A stretch of 64,000 nucleotides of DNA from an uncultured Fibrobacter sp. (lineage in GTDB: Bacteria; Fibrobacterota; Fibrobacteria; Fibrobacterales; Fibrobacteraceae): NCBI RefSeq assembly GCF_900316465.1, contig NZ_ONDD01000008.1, forward strand, positions 1 to 64,000. Direction: 5' to 3'. The position numbers and the translations under genes were made by a program. The notes under the pieces are model-generated. The model was not told the DNA's origin. It was given only the letters and a program-made list of their open reading frames with translations, and made no database searches. Shown here in pieces: positions 49,801-56,681 of this stretch (the first letter of the stretch is position 1; each line of letters begins with the position of its first letter).

Positions 49801-51058
49801 CCGTGAAGCTGTTTTCGGATTCAGCGCAAGCGCCGGCCGGGTCGCAGACCTTGAACTTGATAGATTCAGAGCCGTTCCACATCTTGGACGGAATCTTGAT
49901 GGTGGCAGTCTTGCCGGCGATATTGACGGCGAGATCCTTGTTGCCAGAAACTGTCCACTTAAGTTGTTCGAAAGGATGGTCGGGATCCTTGACCAGCTTG
50001 TCCAGTTCAATCGGCTTGAATTCCTGCTTTTCTTCGATGGTCTGGTCCTGGATTTCCTTAATGAATTCAGGAGCGTCGTTTACGGACTTGACCGTGAACT
50101 TGGCAGTAGCCTTGGCAGATGCACCGGCAGGGTCAGTTGCCGTAAAGGTCACGGTTTCAGTGCCGTTCCAGAATTCATTCGGGATCTTGATATTGGCAGA
50201 ACCGTACTTGTCGATATCGAACTTGAGGTCCTTGTTGCCCGAAATAGTCCACTTGAGCTTCATGACATCGTCATCGACGTCGGTCACGTAGTCAGAGAGG
50301 CTAATGGATTCGAATTCGTTCTTTTCTTCGATGGTCTGGTCAGGAATCTTCTTGATAACCGGAGCGTCGTTAATCGGCTTGACCACGAAGTTTGCGGTCG
50401 TAGAAGCGCTAGCGTATTCGCCGTCAGTAGCCGTAAACTTGATCTTTGCGGAGCCGTACCAGTTCTGGTCCGGGATAATCACGGAGGCGACGCGGTTCGG
50501 ATCGATTTCCACATTCAGGTCGCCGTCAGCTTGATCCTTGCCCACCGGTTGGATGTCGAATTCCCACAAAATCTGGTTCTTCGGGTGGTCCGGGTCACTT
50601 ACGAAATCATCGAGCTTGATCTTGGTGAAGGTCTTACCTTCGTCGATGGTCTGGTCCGCAATCTGCTTGACTTCGGGCGGATTGTTCACGGATTCAACGT
50701 TGAAGTTCACCGTTTCAGAACCGACGGCACCCTTGGAGTCCGTGGCCATGAAGGTAATGTCTTCGGAACCGTTCCAATACTTGCTCGGAATTTCAATCGT
50801 CGCAACACGTTCGGGAGAAATGGAAACCTTGAGTTGCTTGTTGCCAGAGACAGACCATTTCAACTTATCGGCTTTGTCATGATCGTCAGAGACATACTTG
50901 TCCAACTTAATCGGGGCAAATTTACCACCTTCGTTAATCGATTCCCCCGGAATCCCCATAACAGAAGGAGCACTATTTTCTTCCTGTGCAATACCTATAG
51001 AAGCCAAAATACTGACTGACGCCAATAGGGCTGCTACAGACCAATTTTTTCGTTTCAT
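43799..51058 (-). CDS. Giant secreted protein of 22 cadherin-like repeats
   Basis: 2419 aa. A signal peptide (VAALLASVSILASIGIAQEE) is followed by 22 tandem domains of roughly 95-125 residues. Each starts with a phrase like IPDQTIEEKNEF, then LDDYVSD.DH, LKWTVSGNKDLKV, a YWNGSE-ITFTVTDPEGASA core, and ends VNDxPxxK. A 23rd, VCBS/tandem-95-like domain (NDAPEANPQTYMTQEGEELK) closes the array. Repeated DxD-type and NDAP motifs suggest Ca2+-stiffened cadherin-like folds. Repeats 2, 5, 8, 11, 14, 17 and 20 carry an extra hydrophilic loop after the DVK strand, giving a three-domain super-period. The C-terminus is a Lys/Glu then Lys/Arg tail (KGKAKKRRKRK), with no sorting domain or anchor recognised. 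Probably an extracellular fibre or adhesin. Confidence 0.85.
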   Translation of the reverse strand: MKRKNWSVAALLASVSILASIGIAQEENSAPSVMGIPGESINEGGKFAPIKLDKYVSDDHDKADKLKWSVSGNKQLKVSISPERVATIEIPSKYWNGSEDITFMATDSKGAVGSETVNFNVESVNNPPEVKQIADQTIDEGKTFTKIKLDDFVSDPDHPKNQILWEFDIQPVGKDQADGDLNVEIDPNRVASVIIPDQNWYGSAKIKFTATDGEYASASTTANFVVKPINDAPVIKKIPDQTIEEKNEFESISLSDYVTDVDDDVMKLKWTISGNKDLKFDIDKYGSANIKIPNEFWNGTETVTFTATDPAGASAKATAKFTVKSVNDAPEFIKEIQDQTIEEKQEFKPIELDKLVKDPDHPFEQLKWTVSGNKDLAVNIAGKTATIKIPSKMWNGSESIKFKVCDPAGACAESENSFTVNSVNDVPQLVKQIPNQTIDEKKTFAKIKLDEYVKDADHKNSELSWEADVKHQGKEPQSGTLSVNIGDDHVASIEIPDPSWNGTAVATFTVTDPEGASAKQQVTFTVKSINDIPVFKKIPDQTIEEKNEFSSVMLDDYLSDADHDLSQLKIDIAGNKDIKVNLNNKTREISFKTPSELWNGSETITLTATDPEGGKASTSFKLAIKSINDPPAMKDIAEQTIKEKGSFKPVELDKYVDDLDHSKDKLKWTVTGNRELKVSLEGRVLKVTPPSPQWNGSETLTIKVTDPEGATDERSVAYTVESVNDVPEFTKQVAPQTIKEKEQFKPVKLSEMVRDLDNKLSDLQFTVDVKSANGKNAGLTVEIDAQHVANIKIPNKYWNGADEITFTVTDPEGAKATSKALFTVQSVNDVPTLKKIPDQMIEEKHEFASIKLTDYASDPDHKFEQLKWTVSGNKQLKIDIAGGVATIKMPAKNWNGSEKVTFTVTDPEGASAKSDAVFTVKSINDAPVMKDIANQTIKEKGEFKPIELDKFVSDEDHDNSKLKWTVSGNKDLKVVIDPKHVATITTPNKYWNGTEKITFTVTDPEGASDKRTVTFNVESVNDIPEFVKPIKDQSIPEKREFAIINLNDIVKDADHKQDQLTWNFDVKPAKGAPKGYTPKLKVTVDGSRMAKIAIPDKYWNGSEEITFRVEDPDGGKAHCTATFTVQSVNDAPTIGKIDDQNVKEKETFKSFNLKQLIKDPDHPYGRLKIDVSGNKDLKVNIDNDGNVSVKAPNPMWNGKETLTFTVTDPEGASAKATASYSVTSINDPPVMKDIANQTIKEKGSFKSIALDNYVEDLDHPKAKLKWKIEGAKELKVAMDASHNVSVTPPNPHWHGSETVKFSVSDPEGATDSRSVTFTVESVNDAPQFVRELKDQSIDEKRQFQQIKLDDLVKDPDHKNSELKWTFDVKAKSAAAPAAKGKKGAAAAEPASNKPGLTVKVDNNHVATIAIPDKYWNGAADITFTVTDPEGAKASKTAHYEVRSINDPPVISSSAPRGESIRENGVFRTIDLTNLASDPDHKASQLKWSVSGNKFLKLNMLKDNTVKVTVPDPQWNGKETVTFTVTDPEGASANHKMLFEVSRVNDPPVISKKIPDQKIKEKELFKQIKLDEYVKDPDNKPSELKWTVSGNRQLKAEISPSRVLTVSAPDKNFWCAPETMVLIVKDPDGAESSQTITYEITSVNDAPVLKQIPDQRIKEKGTFKEIDLNKFVHDPDHKLSELTWSVKVAKVGAAPAPKPAKKPAKKGKKGKDEKAEEPAPVPVDEFQIEIDSRNIARVKIDNKYWNGERNVTFTVKDPEGASDSKTVNFKVESVNDAPEIKPIAIQSIQEKEHFKPLDLSQFISDPDHPLSALKIEVAPARSLKAFVNAKKELVVTTPDKFWSGTEKVKIDVYDPEGARASQQITYEVTPVNDPPVVKHIAGQRVKEKERFEIVDLSKVAEDPDNKPNELRWTVTGNKDLKVDIKGSRAQILTPNPNWFGKETLTFTVKDIAGASASTQATFEVVAVNDPPTLKPVQPFVIEEKKTFAPFDFSKVVSDPDNKLEELVWTLDNEVPAIKGKKAGKNGPAVKHEMNFSIDEKGVLHAETPNPYWNGMEVVTVNVFDPAGESASIQVKYTVKPVNDPPIVKEIPGQETLQGTTFKPIKLDNYVSDPDHKVSEIRWGVTGAKNLAVQINSNREAIVKPKKADWFGDETLIFTAKDPAGGSDKAMVKFVVKHVNAAPIMRDIPDHTIKEDDNNGVVAVIKLDQFARDKDNRFDELKWTFTGNKFLTVKYDKFKKTATVAQPHPNWNGKPEKITFTVTDPDGAKASKSALFTVIAVNDAPEANPQTYMTQEGEELKVSASEGLMSGVTDADGEKPVSVQLVQKPRNGKINLNERDGSFTYMPNKGFSGLDEFSFKVRDPAGLASKVTTAEVNVSFKMKDLRGGDTKKAEKKEEPKAEEPKEDSPAKGKAKKRRKRK
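44270..50970 (-). repeat. Tandem coding repeats, about 22 units of roughly 300 bp
   Basis: Near-identical DNA stretches recur, for example the block coding MKDIANQTIKEKG in repeats 7, 10 and 13. Spacing of these best matches is three units, consistent with growth by duplication of three-repeat blocks. Approximate limits. Confidence 0.75.
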
Positions 51059-51152
51059 TTATGATCTCCCATAAATTTCTTCTTCCAATTACACCTTTTG
51101 CTTTCACAAAAAACGTACCGCCCCCGCTAGTCCGAGCGCGATTTTACGAGGT

Positions 51153-51160
51153 CAAATATA
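51153..51160 (-). promoter_or_regulatory. TATATTTG promoter box of the giant repeat gene
   Basis: A perfect TAnnTTTG match on the minus strand about 95 nt upstream of the ATG at 51058. Confidence 0.45.
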
Positions 51161-51500
51161 ACGTTTTTATACGTGATAAAACGCACATTTTCAAAAAAAA
51201 ACGCTAAAAAGTAAATTTTGAATAACCATTAAATTGCCTTTTTTTGAGCAAATTTAAGGGTTTATGCTTCGTAACTCATTGATACTCAACGACTTACGAA
51301 AAGCCCCCTCGAAAAAAACATCGAACGGGCCGAAAAAACTTTTTTTCGCAGTTTATACGAATTTTCACGATTTTACAAAGAATTTACATTCAAACGGAAC
51401 AAAAAGTTCCGAAAGCGTTCATTTTCACCCCTTTGTCGGCTGACAGTGTATTACTAAAAAAGTATTTTTGCACAAACAACAAACAAAAACAGGTAAAACA
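51161..51500. other. A/T-rich divergent intergenic region
   Basis: About 340 bp between the giant gene promoter and the gene at 51501. Long A and T tracts and a small GAAAAAA-C-TTTTTTTC hairpin (near 51333-51347) are visible. No ORF, RNA gene or known riboswitch recognised. Confidence 0.5.
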
Positions 51501-51911
51501 ATGAAATTCGTATTCCTTTGCGACGCCAATTACCTCAAGGGTGACATGGTCAACTTCGTGAACAACTTCCCCACCAACCACGAACTGGTGACCATGACTA
51601 GCGACGAACTGCTCCAGACCAAGTCCATTTTCGAAGGCACGTTTGCCGTGCTCGCCGAACGCACCACTTGGCAGAAGAACTTCAGCCTGTTCCGCTACTT
51701 TGGCCTGCTTCCGCTTTTGGAAGTGCTCCCGCTGGGCATCGTGAGCCGTTCTCGCCGTAGCGAACCGCTGAAGGGCCGCACCCAGAACCGCAATCAGGAA
51801 ATCTACTTCAACCCGAGCGCCTCTGCCGAAGAACTCTATCTTCAGGTCGACAAGTTCGTGGCGGCTCCGCCTGCAGGTTTCACCTACCCGCGTGGCACTC
51901 AGAAGGCCTAA
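51501..51911 (+). CDS. Small cytosolic protein of unknown function
   Basis: 136 aa from ATG 51501 (MKFVFLCDANYLKGDMVNF); CAGGTAAAACA precedes it. No signal peptide or membrane segment. Codon use is like the housekeeping genes. It begins like an alpha/beta (flavodoxin-like) strand, but no cofactor motif is clear. It lies 10 nt upstream of the M23 peptidase gene, so they are probably co-transcribed and may act together. No family recognised. Confidence 0.7.
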   Translation: MKFVFLCDANYLKGDMVNFVNNFPTNHELVTMTSDELLQTKSIFEGTFAVLAERTTWQKNFSLFRYFGLLPLLEVLPLGIVSRSRRSEPLKGRTQNRNQEIYFNPSASAEELYLQVDKFVAAPPAGFTYPRGTQKA

Positions 51912-51921
51912 TTAGGGGACA

Positions 51922-53457
51922 ATGCAGCACAAGGTCTTAAATGACCTGTACAGGCAGGGCGGAATCACCTTTTTTGCTTTTCCGGGCGAAAACGAGATTC
52001 CGCTTGAACCCTTGCAGAACCTTGCGCTGGCGCTAAACGCCGGCGCTCGTTTTTTGGTTATTGACTTTTCAGGAAAAAATAGCCTGAAAGGTAATGCGCC
52101 TATTTCGGCAAGCGACTTGATCGAAAAGAGACTTCCGCAAGAATCTCTCAACGAACTCAGCTCCGATACAAACAGCTGGACGATTACCGGAACCAGGTGC
52201 TTTCCGCAAGACGATGACCAATTCAGGTGCCTGTACCACAACCTGCAACAAATCAAGAAGTCGATTGCGCAAATCGTAGCCATTCTGCCGTTAGAAATTA
52301 GCGACCAGGAAGCGTATTACGCAAAGCTCGTTTCAAGGCTCATCGTTATTGGCGGCGAAAGCGCACACGAAGCGTCTGCCTACTTGGAAGACCTTCCCCA
52401 CTTCAACAAGTCGAATCTGCTTTGGCTGTTCCCGCAAAAGCCCGACAAGAAGAAATTCTACCATGCCTACAGGGCCGTGCGCAGGAGCCATTCTTTCTAC
52501 AAAGAAATCCGCCAATGCGACTGGAAAAAAGATTCTGAAAAATTCGCAAAAATTATCGAGTACTTGCACAAGTTCTCGATTCTGGAAAAGAACCCTCTGG
52601 ACGGTTCTTCGAAAGTATTCAGGACAATGTTCCCGCTGCTGCTTCTGTTCGCGATTGCGCTCCCGTTCTTCTTTGTGACTAAAACAGAACCAGGCATTTC
52701 GAACACTCGCGACCGCATTCACGAACGCGACAAGCTTTCGATTGCGCCGTCGTTTGAATACACCTTTGACGGCAAAGAAAACATGCAGCGCATTTCGCGC
52801 TACGCTATCGGTCGATTCAACGCCTTGATTACAAATGACAAGATGGTGCAGCAGTATGTCAAGGTTACACTTGAAGAAAACGGCTACCCCAAAAATTCCT
52901 GGGAAAACAACAGCAAGAATATTCCGCCTGCAGGAACCGTCATCAAGTTCTCGCGTCCAGATTTCTTCGAAAAATCCGCATCGGATTCTATTGGCGCCGC
53001 CTGGAAATACTGGACATCGATTGTATCGGATAGCGTCGCCTACCTGACAGAATTTTACCACGCCCAAGGCTCCTCATCATTTAGGCAACATAACGGCATC
53101 GACGTGGCCAGCCGACAGGGCGCCCGCATACTCGCCCCGTTCGCAGCAAAAGCATGGACAGCACGCGACGAACGCGGCGGTATCGTGATTGGACTTGTTC
53201 GCAAAAAAGATGTCGTTATCTTTATGCATTGCGATCAGTTGCTATACCTTGATGGACAAGAAGTTATGGCAGGAGACCCCATTGCAACAGTCGGTCTCAC
53301 GGGACACACCACCGGCCCGCACGCCCACATCGTTACTGGGCTCATCGACAGAAACGGTGACAAGCGAATCGGCAACGTTAGATACAAAGTAATCGATCCG
53401 ATTAAGTGGTTCTACATGTTCAAGCCGACAGCCGATGCAGTAAGAAGCAGGCAATAA
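51922..53457 (+). CDS. Membrane-anchored M23 (LytM) peptidase-domain protein
   Basis: 511 aa. The first 225 residues form a soluble, presumably cytosolic, domain (FFAFPGENEIPLEPLQNLAL, FLVIDFSG) of unknown type. One membrane segment (FPLLLLFAIALPFFFV) at about 235-250 follows, and then a periplasmic part. The C-terminal 120 residues are an M23 fold: HNGIDVAS gives the H-x3-D zinc ligands and GPHAHI the H-x-H ligands. The zinc set looks complete, so peptidoglycan endopeptidase activity is plausible. A cytosolic domain joined across the membrane to a wall hydrolase suggests regulated cell-wall remodelling; that is inference. Confidence 0.8.
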   Translation: MQHKVLNDLYRQGGITFFAFPGENEIPLEPLQNLALALNAGARFLVIDFSGKNSLKGNAPISASDLIEKRLPQESLNELSSDTNSWTITGTRCFPQDDDQFRCLYHNLQQIKKSIAQIVAILPLEISDQEAYYAKLVSRLIVIGGESAHEASAYLEDLPHFNKSNLLWLFPQKPDKKKFYHAYRAVRRSHSFYKEIRQCDWKKDSEKFAKIIEYLHKFSILEKNPLDGSSKVFRTMFPLLLLFAIALPFFFVTKTEPGISNTRDRIHERDKLSIAPSFEYTFDGKENMQRISRYAIGRFNALITNDKMVQQYVKVTLEENGYPKNSWENNSKNIPPAGTVIKFSRPDFFEKSASDSIGAAWKYWTSIVSDSVAYLTEFYHAQGSSSFRQHNGIDVASRQGARILAPFAAKAWTARDERGGIVIGLVRKKDVVIFMHCDQLLYLDGQEVMAGDPIATVGLTGHTTGPHAHIVTGLIDRNGDKRIGNVRYKVIDPIKWFYMFKPTADAVRSRQ

Positions 53458-53460
53458 ACT

Positions 53461-53512
53461 CGCGTTGTAAAACAGACAACATTGTCACAAAAGTGACCGC
53501 GGTCACAACGCG
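53461..53512. promoter_or_regulatory. Nested palindromes upstream of a lipoprotein gene, CRP-like site
   Basis: The perfect palindrome GTGACCGCGGTCAC (53493-53506) fits the GTGA-N6-TCAC layout of CRP/FNR-family operators. GTCAC-AAAA-GTGAC overlaps it, and CGCGTTGT / ACAACGCG (53461-53468, 53505-53512) encloses both. About 145 nt ahead of the gene at 53657. Confidence 0.4.
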
Positions 53513-53656
53513 ATCTAAAAAGTGTTCTCTAAGCGTTTTTTTAGCCCCGATGTAAGCGAATTGTTACATATTGGGGGTCGCCAAAACACCCCGTTTTAAA
53601 TAACTTTTATTCTGGAATTAGGGATAAGGTTCAAACAAAGAAAAAAGGAATAAAAA

Positions 53657-54106
53657 ATGAAATTACGTGTGTTGGCTCTTGCAACCATGACCGCCGCCCT
53701 CCTTACCGGATGCTCCGGTGTCGTTAAACCCACTGTAGAAGTCGCCAATCACGATTCCGACCACAACATCCCCGCCATTGATGAAATGATCGTCGCTTAC
53801 AAGACAGACTACATCAACAAGTGCTACCTTCCGGTCGCCAAGAAGGACCCTCCTGAAAACCAGTGCCAGTCCGAACTCTTCCAGATGCTGGAACGCAGCT
53901 ACCACCTGGACTACAACCAGAACCACGTTGCAATGGCCTCTAACAAGTTGCTGTTCAAGGACATAGACGCCAAGATCATCGAAATGTCCCGCAACGATCC
54001 TGAAGTTCGCAACGCCATTCGCGCCGGAGCATTCACCAGCACAAGCGAAATGCTCAGCTACTACCACGAAAAGTATCAGTTTGACACTCAGGTCGAACAG
54101 TACTAA
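53657..54106 (+). CDS. Small lipoprotein of unknown function
   Basis: 149 aa. Signal peptide with lipobox TAALLTGCSG. Mature part helical and charged (LLFKDIDAKIIEMSRNDPEV), with two Cys (NKCYLP and NQCQSE) that may pair. Ribosome-binding site AAGGAA. Own long upstream region with a CRP-like palindrome and own terminator. No family recognised. Confidence 0.7.
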   Translation: MKLRVLALATMTAALLTGCSGVVKPTVEVANHDSDHNIPAIDEMIVAYKTDYINKCYLPVAKKDPPENQCQSELFQMLERSYHLDYNQNHVAMASNKLLFKDIDAKIIEMSRNDPEVRNAIRAGAFTSTSEMLSYYHEKYQFDTQVEQY

Positions 54107-54146
54107 TTTTGAAATAGATTTTCATTTTTTTTTCGATAACGTGAAA

Positions 54147-54178
54147 AAAGTCCTGCGGAATTCTCCGCAGGACTTTTG
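54147..54178. terminator. Bidirectional terminator between lipoprotein and GH5 genes
   Basis: Perfect 14-bp stem AAAAGTCCTGCGGA-ATTC-TCCGCAGGACTTTT with A and T flanks. Confidence 0.9.
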
Positions 54179-54199
54179 CATGGTTTGTTGAACGAGAAT

Positions 54200-56491
54200 C
54201 TATTTGGAAAGGTACTTGTTGAACACCTTTAGGAGTTCCGGATACCACTGGCCAGCGCCCTTGTCGTAGGCTTCAAAGCCGCCTACACCAGCAAATCCCC
54301 AGTACTGCCAAGACATACCGTACTTTTCGGCAGCACCAATGACTTCGTCTGTCCACTTGGCACGGTTTTCTTCAGACACGCTGCTTCCGCCGTTGGTCGA
54401 AGAGACGCCGAATTCACCCATGTTCATCGGAACGCTACCACCATTGATATCGGGGAATGTCTGCGCAATGTCTTCGGCATAGCTCTTGAAGTCATTGTCA
54501 ATCGTCGCAGCCGAGAACGAAGCCTTGTCATTGGCATCGTAACCATGGCCCTGGTGGGTAAAGGTATAAGGCTCGTAATAATGTCCCGACACAATGATAT
54601 TTCCGTCTTCAGGGAGTTTCAGTCTCGGAATCTGAGCAAACTTGGCGTACCCACCGGCCTCGAACATAATGGTTTTACCCGGAGCATTCTTACGGATTAC
54701 TTCGTAGGCAGAAGTCATCAAATCATTTATCTGGTCCACTGTAATTTCGTGAGGTTCATTCAAAATTTCAAGGACAACTTCATCGTCTCCGTATTTATCC
54801 AATTCCTTAGCGACCTGAGCCCACATGCCCACGAATCTTTCCTTTTCGCTGGTGCTATACTTCGAAGAGATTCCATGGTGATGGAAGTCCACAATCACGA
54901 CCATTCCCTGAGCCAGAGCGAGTTCAATGTCGGCCTTCACGCCTGCAAGCCTGCTGCTGCTCACGTTGCTGCCGGAGGCGTCATTATCCCAGCGAACCGG
55001 GAGACGAATCGAATTGAAGCCAGCGTCTTTTGCAATCTTGAACCAACCGTCTTGAATACAGTTGCCCCAGCCACAGTCGTCTGTTCCCTGGGAATCCCAA
55101 GAATTACCAAAATTGATACCGCGACCAAGGCGCTTGTTCATGGCACGGCCCTTCGAGTAATCCACAGGCTTATTCTTGGTCTTTTGCCAGAAATTCGAGG
55201 TGCAGATGAAATAATCCGATTCCAACTGCGCAATGTTTCCCTGCTTGGAAGCATCGCATGCACCCTTCGCTTCGGCAACCTTCAAATTGAGAAGATCATC
55301 ATCGGATGCGGCCCTCCAAGCCGATTTTCTGCACACGAAATACTGTCCTTCGGAATTGGCTTTCATTGAACCTTCGCCAGCGCTAGTGCATTCTCCAAAA
55401 AGAGCCGTCGCAGTCAAGTTTGCAATCGCCGCTTCTGTCGCGACAGACCACATGGTATCTTGGCAAATAAACTGGAACGAGGCATTTGCACTTGCCGCAT
55501 TTGCATTGGGCTTAACCTGGTTCTGGTTACTCTTTCCGCAAGAGCCAAGACCATATTGAGCAGCCCAAAAACGGTCTACCCAGACATTGTAATATTCAAT
55601 ATCGACATCGCCATTCTTTTCAGAAAGGACCGAGTTCGCATACGACACATTAATGGAATAGGCAATATCGCCCAAAGTCGCCTTCAACGAAGGATCGTCC
55701 CAGGTACCATCCGTAGCAATGTCTGCGGCAACGGCAGCCAAAGAGGCGTCAATTTCGTCTGCGGTGCGATCCATCAGGAAAATGGTCGAGGTAGCCAGCA
55801 GGTTGGCAGCAGCTTGAGTGTGGTCATAAAGCGAGATGTCTTCGAACAAGGTCGAATCTTGCTTTAAGCCAAGGGCCGCAAGCACTTCTTTTTCGGCGCG
55901 GGTCTTGGCCGCCGTAAAGCTGAGCCCCATTTCTGAGACCAAGTACTGCACGCGGTCATATTCCAGACGCGTCAAAATGTTCACATTGAGCTTGGTACGT
56001 TCGCGAAGGTCCGACAGGGCCTTGATACCAGAAGTTGTAACGGATTCGTCCTGAGTGTAATTCAGGTATTTGCCCTTGACTTCGACACTTGCCACGGCAG
56101 AGCCGATATCGCCGGACACCTTGTAGGCGCCCAAATTGGAAGAGACCGTCGCACTCAAGGGAGAGCCCGACAAGGTCATCGTCTTGACATCAACGGCGCT
56201 CAAGGAAACCGTAGCCCCTTCAGCAAAAAGGCCGAGTTCAGCAACACCAGAAACATTGACTGTGAGGGTCGTCACAGAAGCGGTACCATCGTCCTTCAAA
56301 TCTTCTTCGGTAATCGGCTGGTCGGCAATACCGCCGGAAACGCCCGGATTAGACAAGCCGTCATCAGGCAAAACCGGGATTGCTTCTTCCGCATTATTAG
56401 AGCCGGAAGAGCCGTCATCGGAACACGATGCCAGCATGATTAAAGCCGTTGCAGACGCCAGAAGGCGAAATCCTAATAATTTCCTATTCAT
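54200..56491 (-). CDS. GH5 endoglucanase lipoprotein with Cys repeats
   Basis: 763 aa from ATG 56491 (GAGG 8 nt upstream; ATG 56503 is an alternative). Lipobox ALIMLASCSDDGSSG. Residues about 60-300 form an N-terminal region: a beta-sandwich-like part (SGSPLSATVSSNLGAYKVSG) and a helical part. Residues about 330-445 hold three Cys repeats ending FICQDTMW, YFVCRKSAW and YFICTSNFW, the same repeat as in the lipoproteins at 7858-9781. The GH5 catalytic domain (about 455-763) has LGRGINFGNSWD, SIRLPVRW, VVIVDFHHHG, the acid/base Glu in LEILNEPHE and the nucleophile Glu in MNMGEFGVS. Cuts internal beta-1,4-glucan bonds; tethered to the outer membrane. No carbohydrate-binding module or sorting domain seen. 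Confidence 0.9.
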   Translation of the reverse strand: MNRKLLGFRLLASATALIMLASCSDDGSSGSNNAEEAIPVLPDDGLSNPGVSGGIADQPITEEDLKDDGTASVTTLTVNVSGVAELGLFAEGATVSLSAVDVKTMTLSGSPLSATVSSNLGAYKVSGDIGSAVASVEVKGKYLNYTQDESVTTSGIKALSDLRERTKLNVNILTRLEYDRVQYLVSEMGLSFTAAKTRAEKEVLAALGLKQDSTLFEDISLYDHTQAAANLLATSTIFLMDRTADEIDASLAAVAADIATDGTWDDPSLKATLGDIAYSINVSYANSVLSEKNGDVDIEYYNVWVDRFWAAQYGLGSCGKSNQNQVKPNANAASANASFQFICQDTMWSVATEAAIANLTATALFGECTSAGEGSMKANSEGQYFVCRKSAWRAASDDDLLNLKVAEAKGACDASKQGNIAQLESDYFICTSNFWQKTKNKPVDYSKGRAMNKRLGRGINFGNSWDSQGTDDCGWGNCIQDGWFKIAKDAGFNSIRLPVRWDNDASGSNVSSSRLAGVKADIELALAQGMVVIVDFHHHGISSKYSTSEKERFVGMWAQVAKELDKYGDDEVVLEILNEPHEITVDQINDLMTSAYEVIRKNAPGKTIMFEAGGYAKFAQIPRLKLPEDGNIIVSGHYYEPYTFTHQGHGYDANDKASFSAATIDNDFKSYAEDIAQTFPDINGGSVPMNMGEFGVSSTNGGSSVSEENRAKWTDEVIGAAEKYGMSWQYWGFAGVGGFEAYDKGAGQWYPELLKVFNKYLSK

Positions 56492-56614
56492 ATCCAACCT
56501 CATATAATCGACACACTTCCCTATTTTGAAAAATAGATTGCAAGATCCTCTCCAGGTACCCCCTAGAGAGCAATAAGTGTTTACAGCAGTATCCCCTTTC
56601 CTTGCCGATTTTAC

Positions 56615-56622
56615 TATATTTA
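56615..56622 (+). promoter_or_regulatory. Candidate promoter box of leuCD
   Basis: TATATTTA about 60 nt upstream of the leuC ATG, divergent from the GH5 gene. No leucine leader peptide was recognised in the short leader. Confidence 0.45.
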
Positions 56623-56681
56623 CGCCGCAATTAATCAGCCTTGGAGAACAAATCGAAAAGGCATAAAAAAGAGACAAAATC

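Noticed and set aside
44321..51019. A 6.7-kb open frame on the plus strand opposite the giant repeat gene
   Set aside because: It mirrors the repeats of the real gene, has no ribosome-binding site, signal or family motif, and arises because the sense codons end mostly in C or G. The same holds for long antisense frames opposite GH94 (1006-3534), pckG (4368-6374) and the activase gene (34604-37543).
43799..51058. A CRISPR array or non-coding tandem repeat
   Set aside because: The unit is about 300 bp, coding, and diverged at protein level; no short identical direct repeats with unique spacers occur anywhere in the window.
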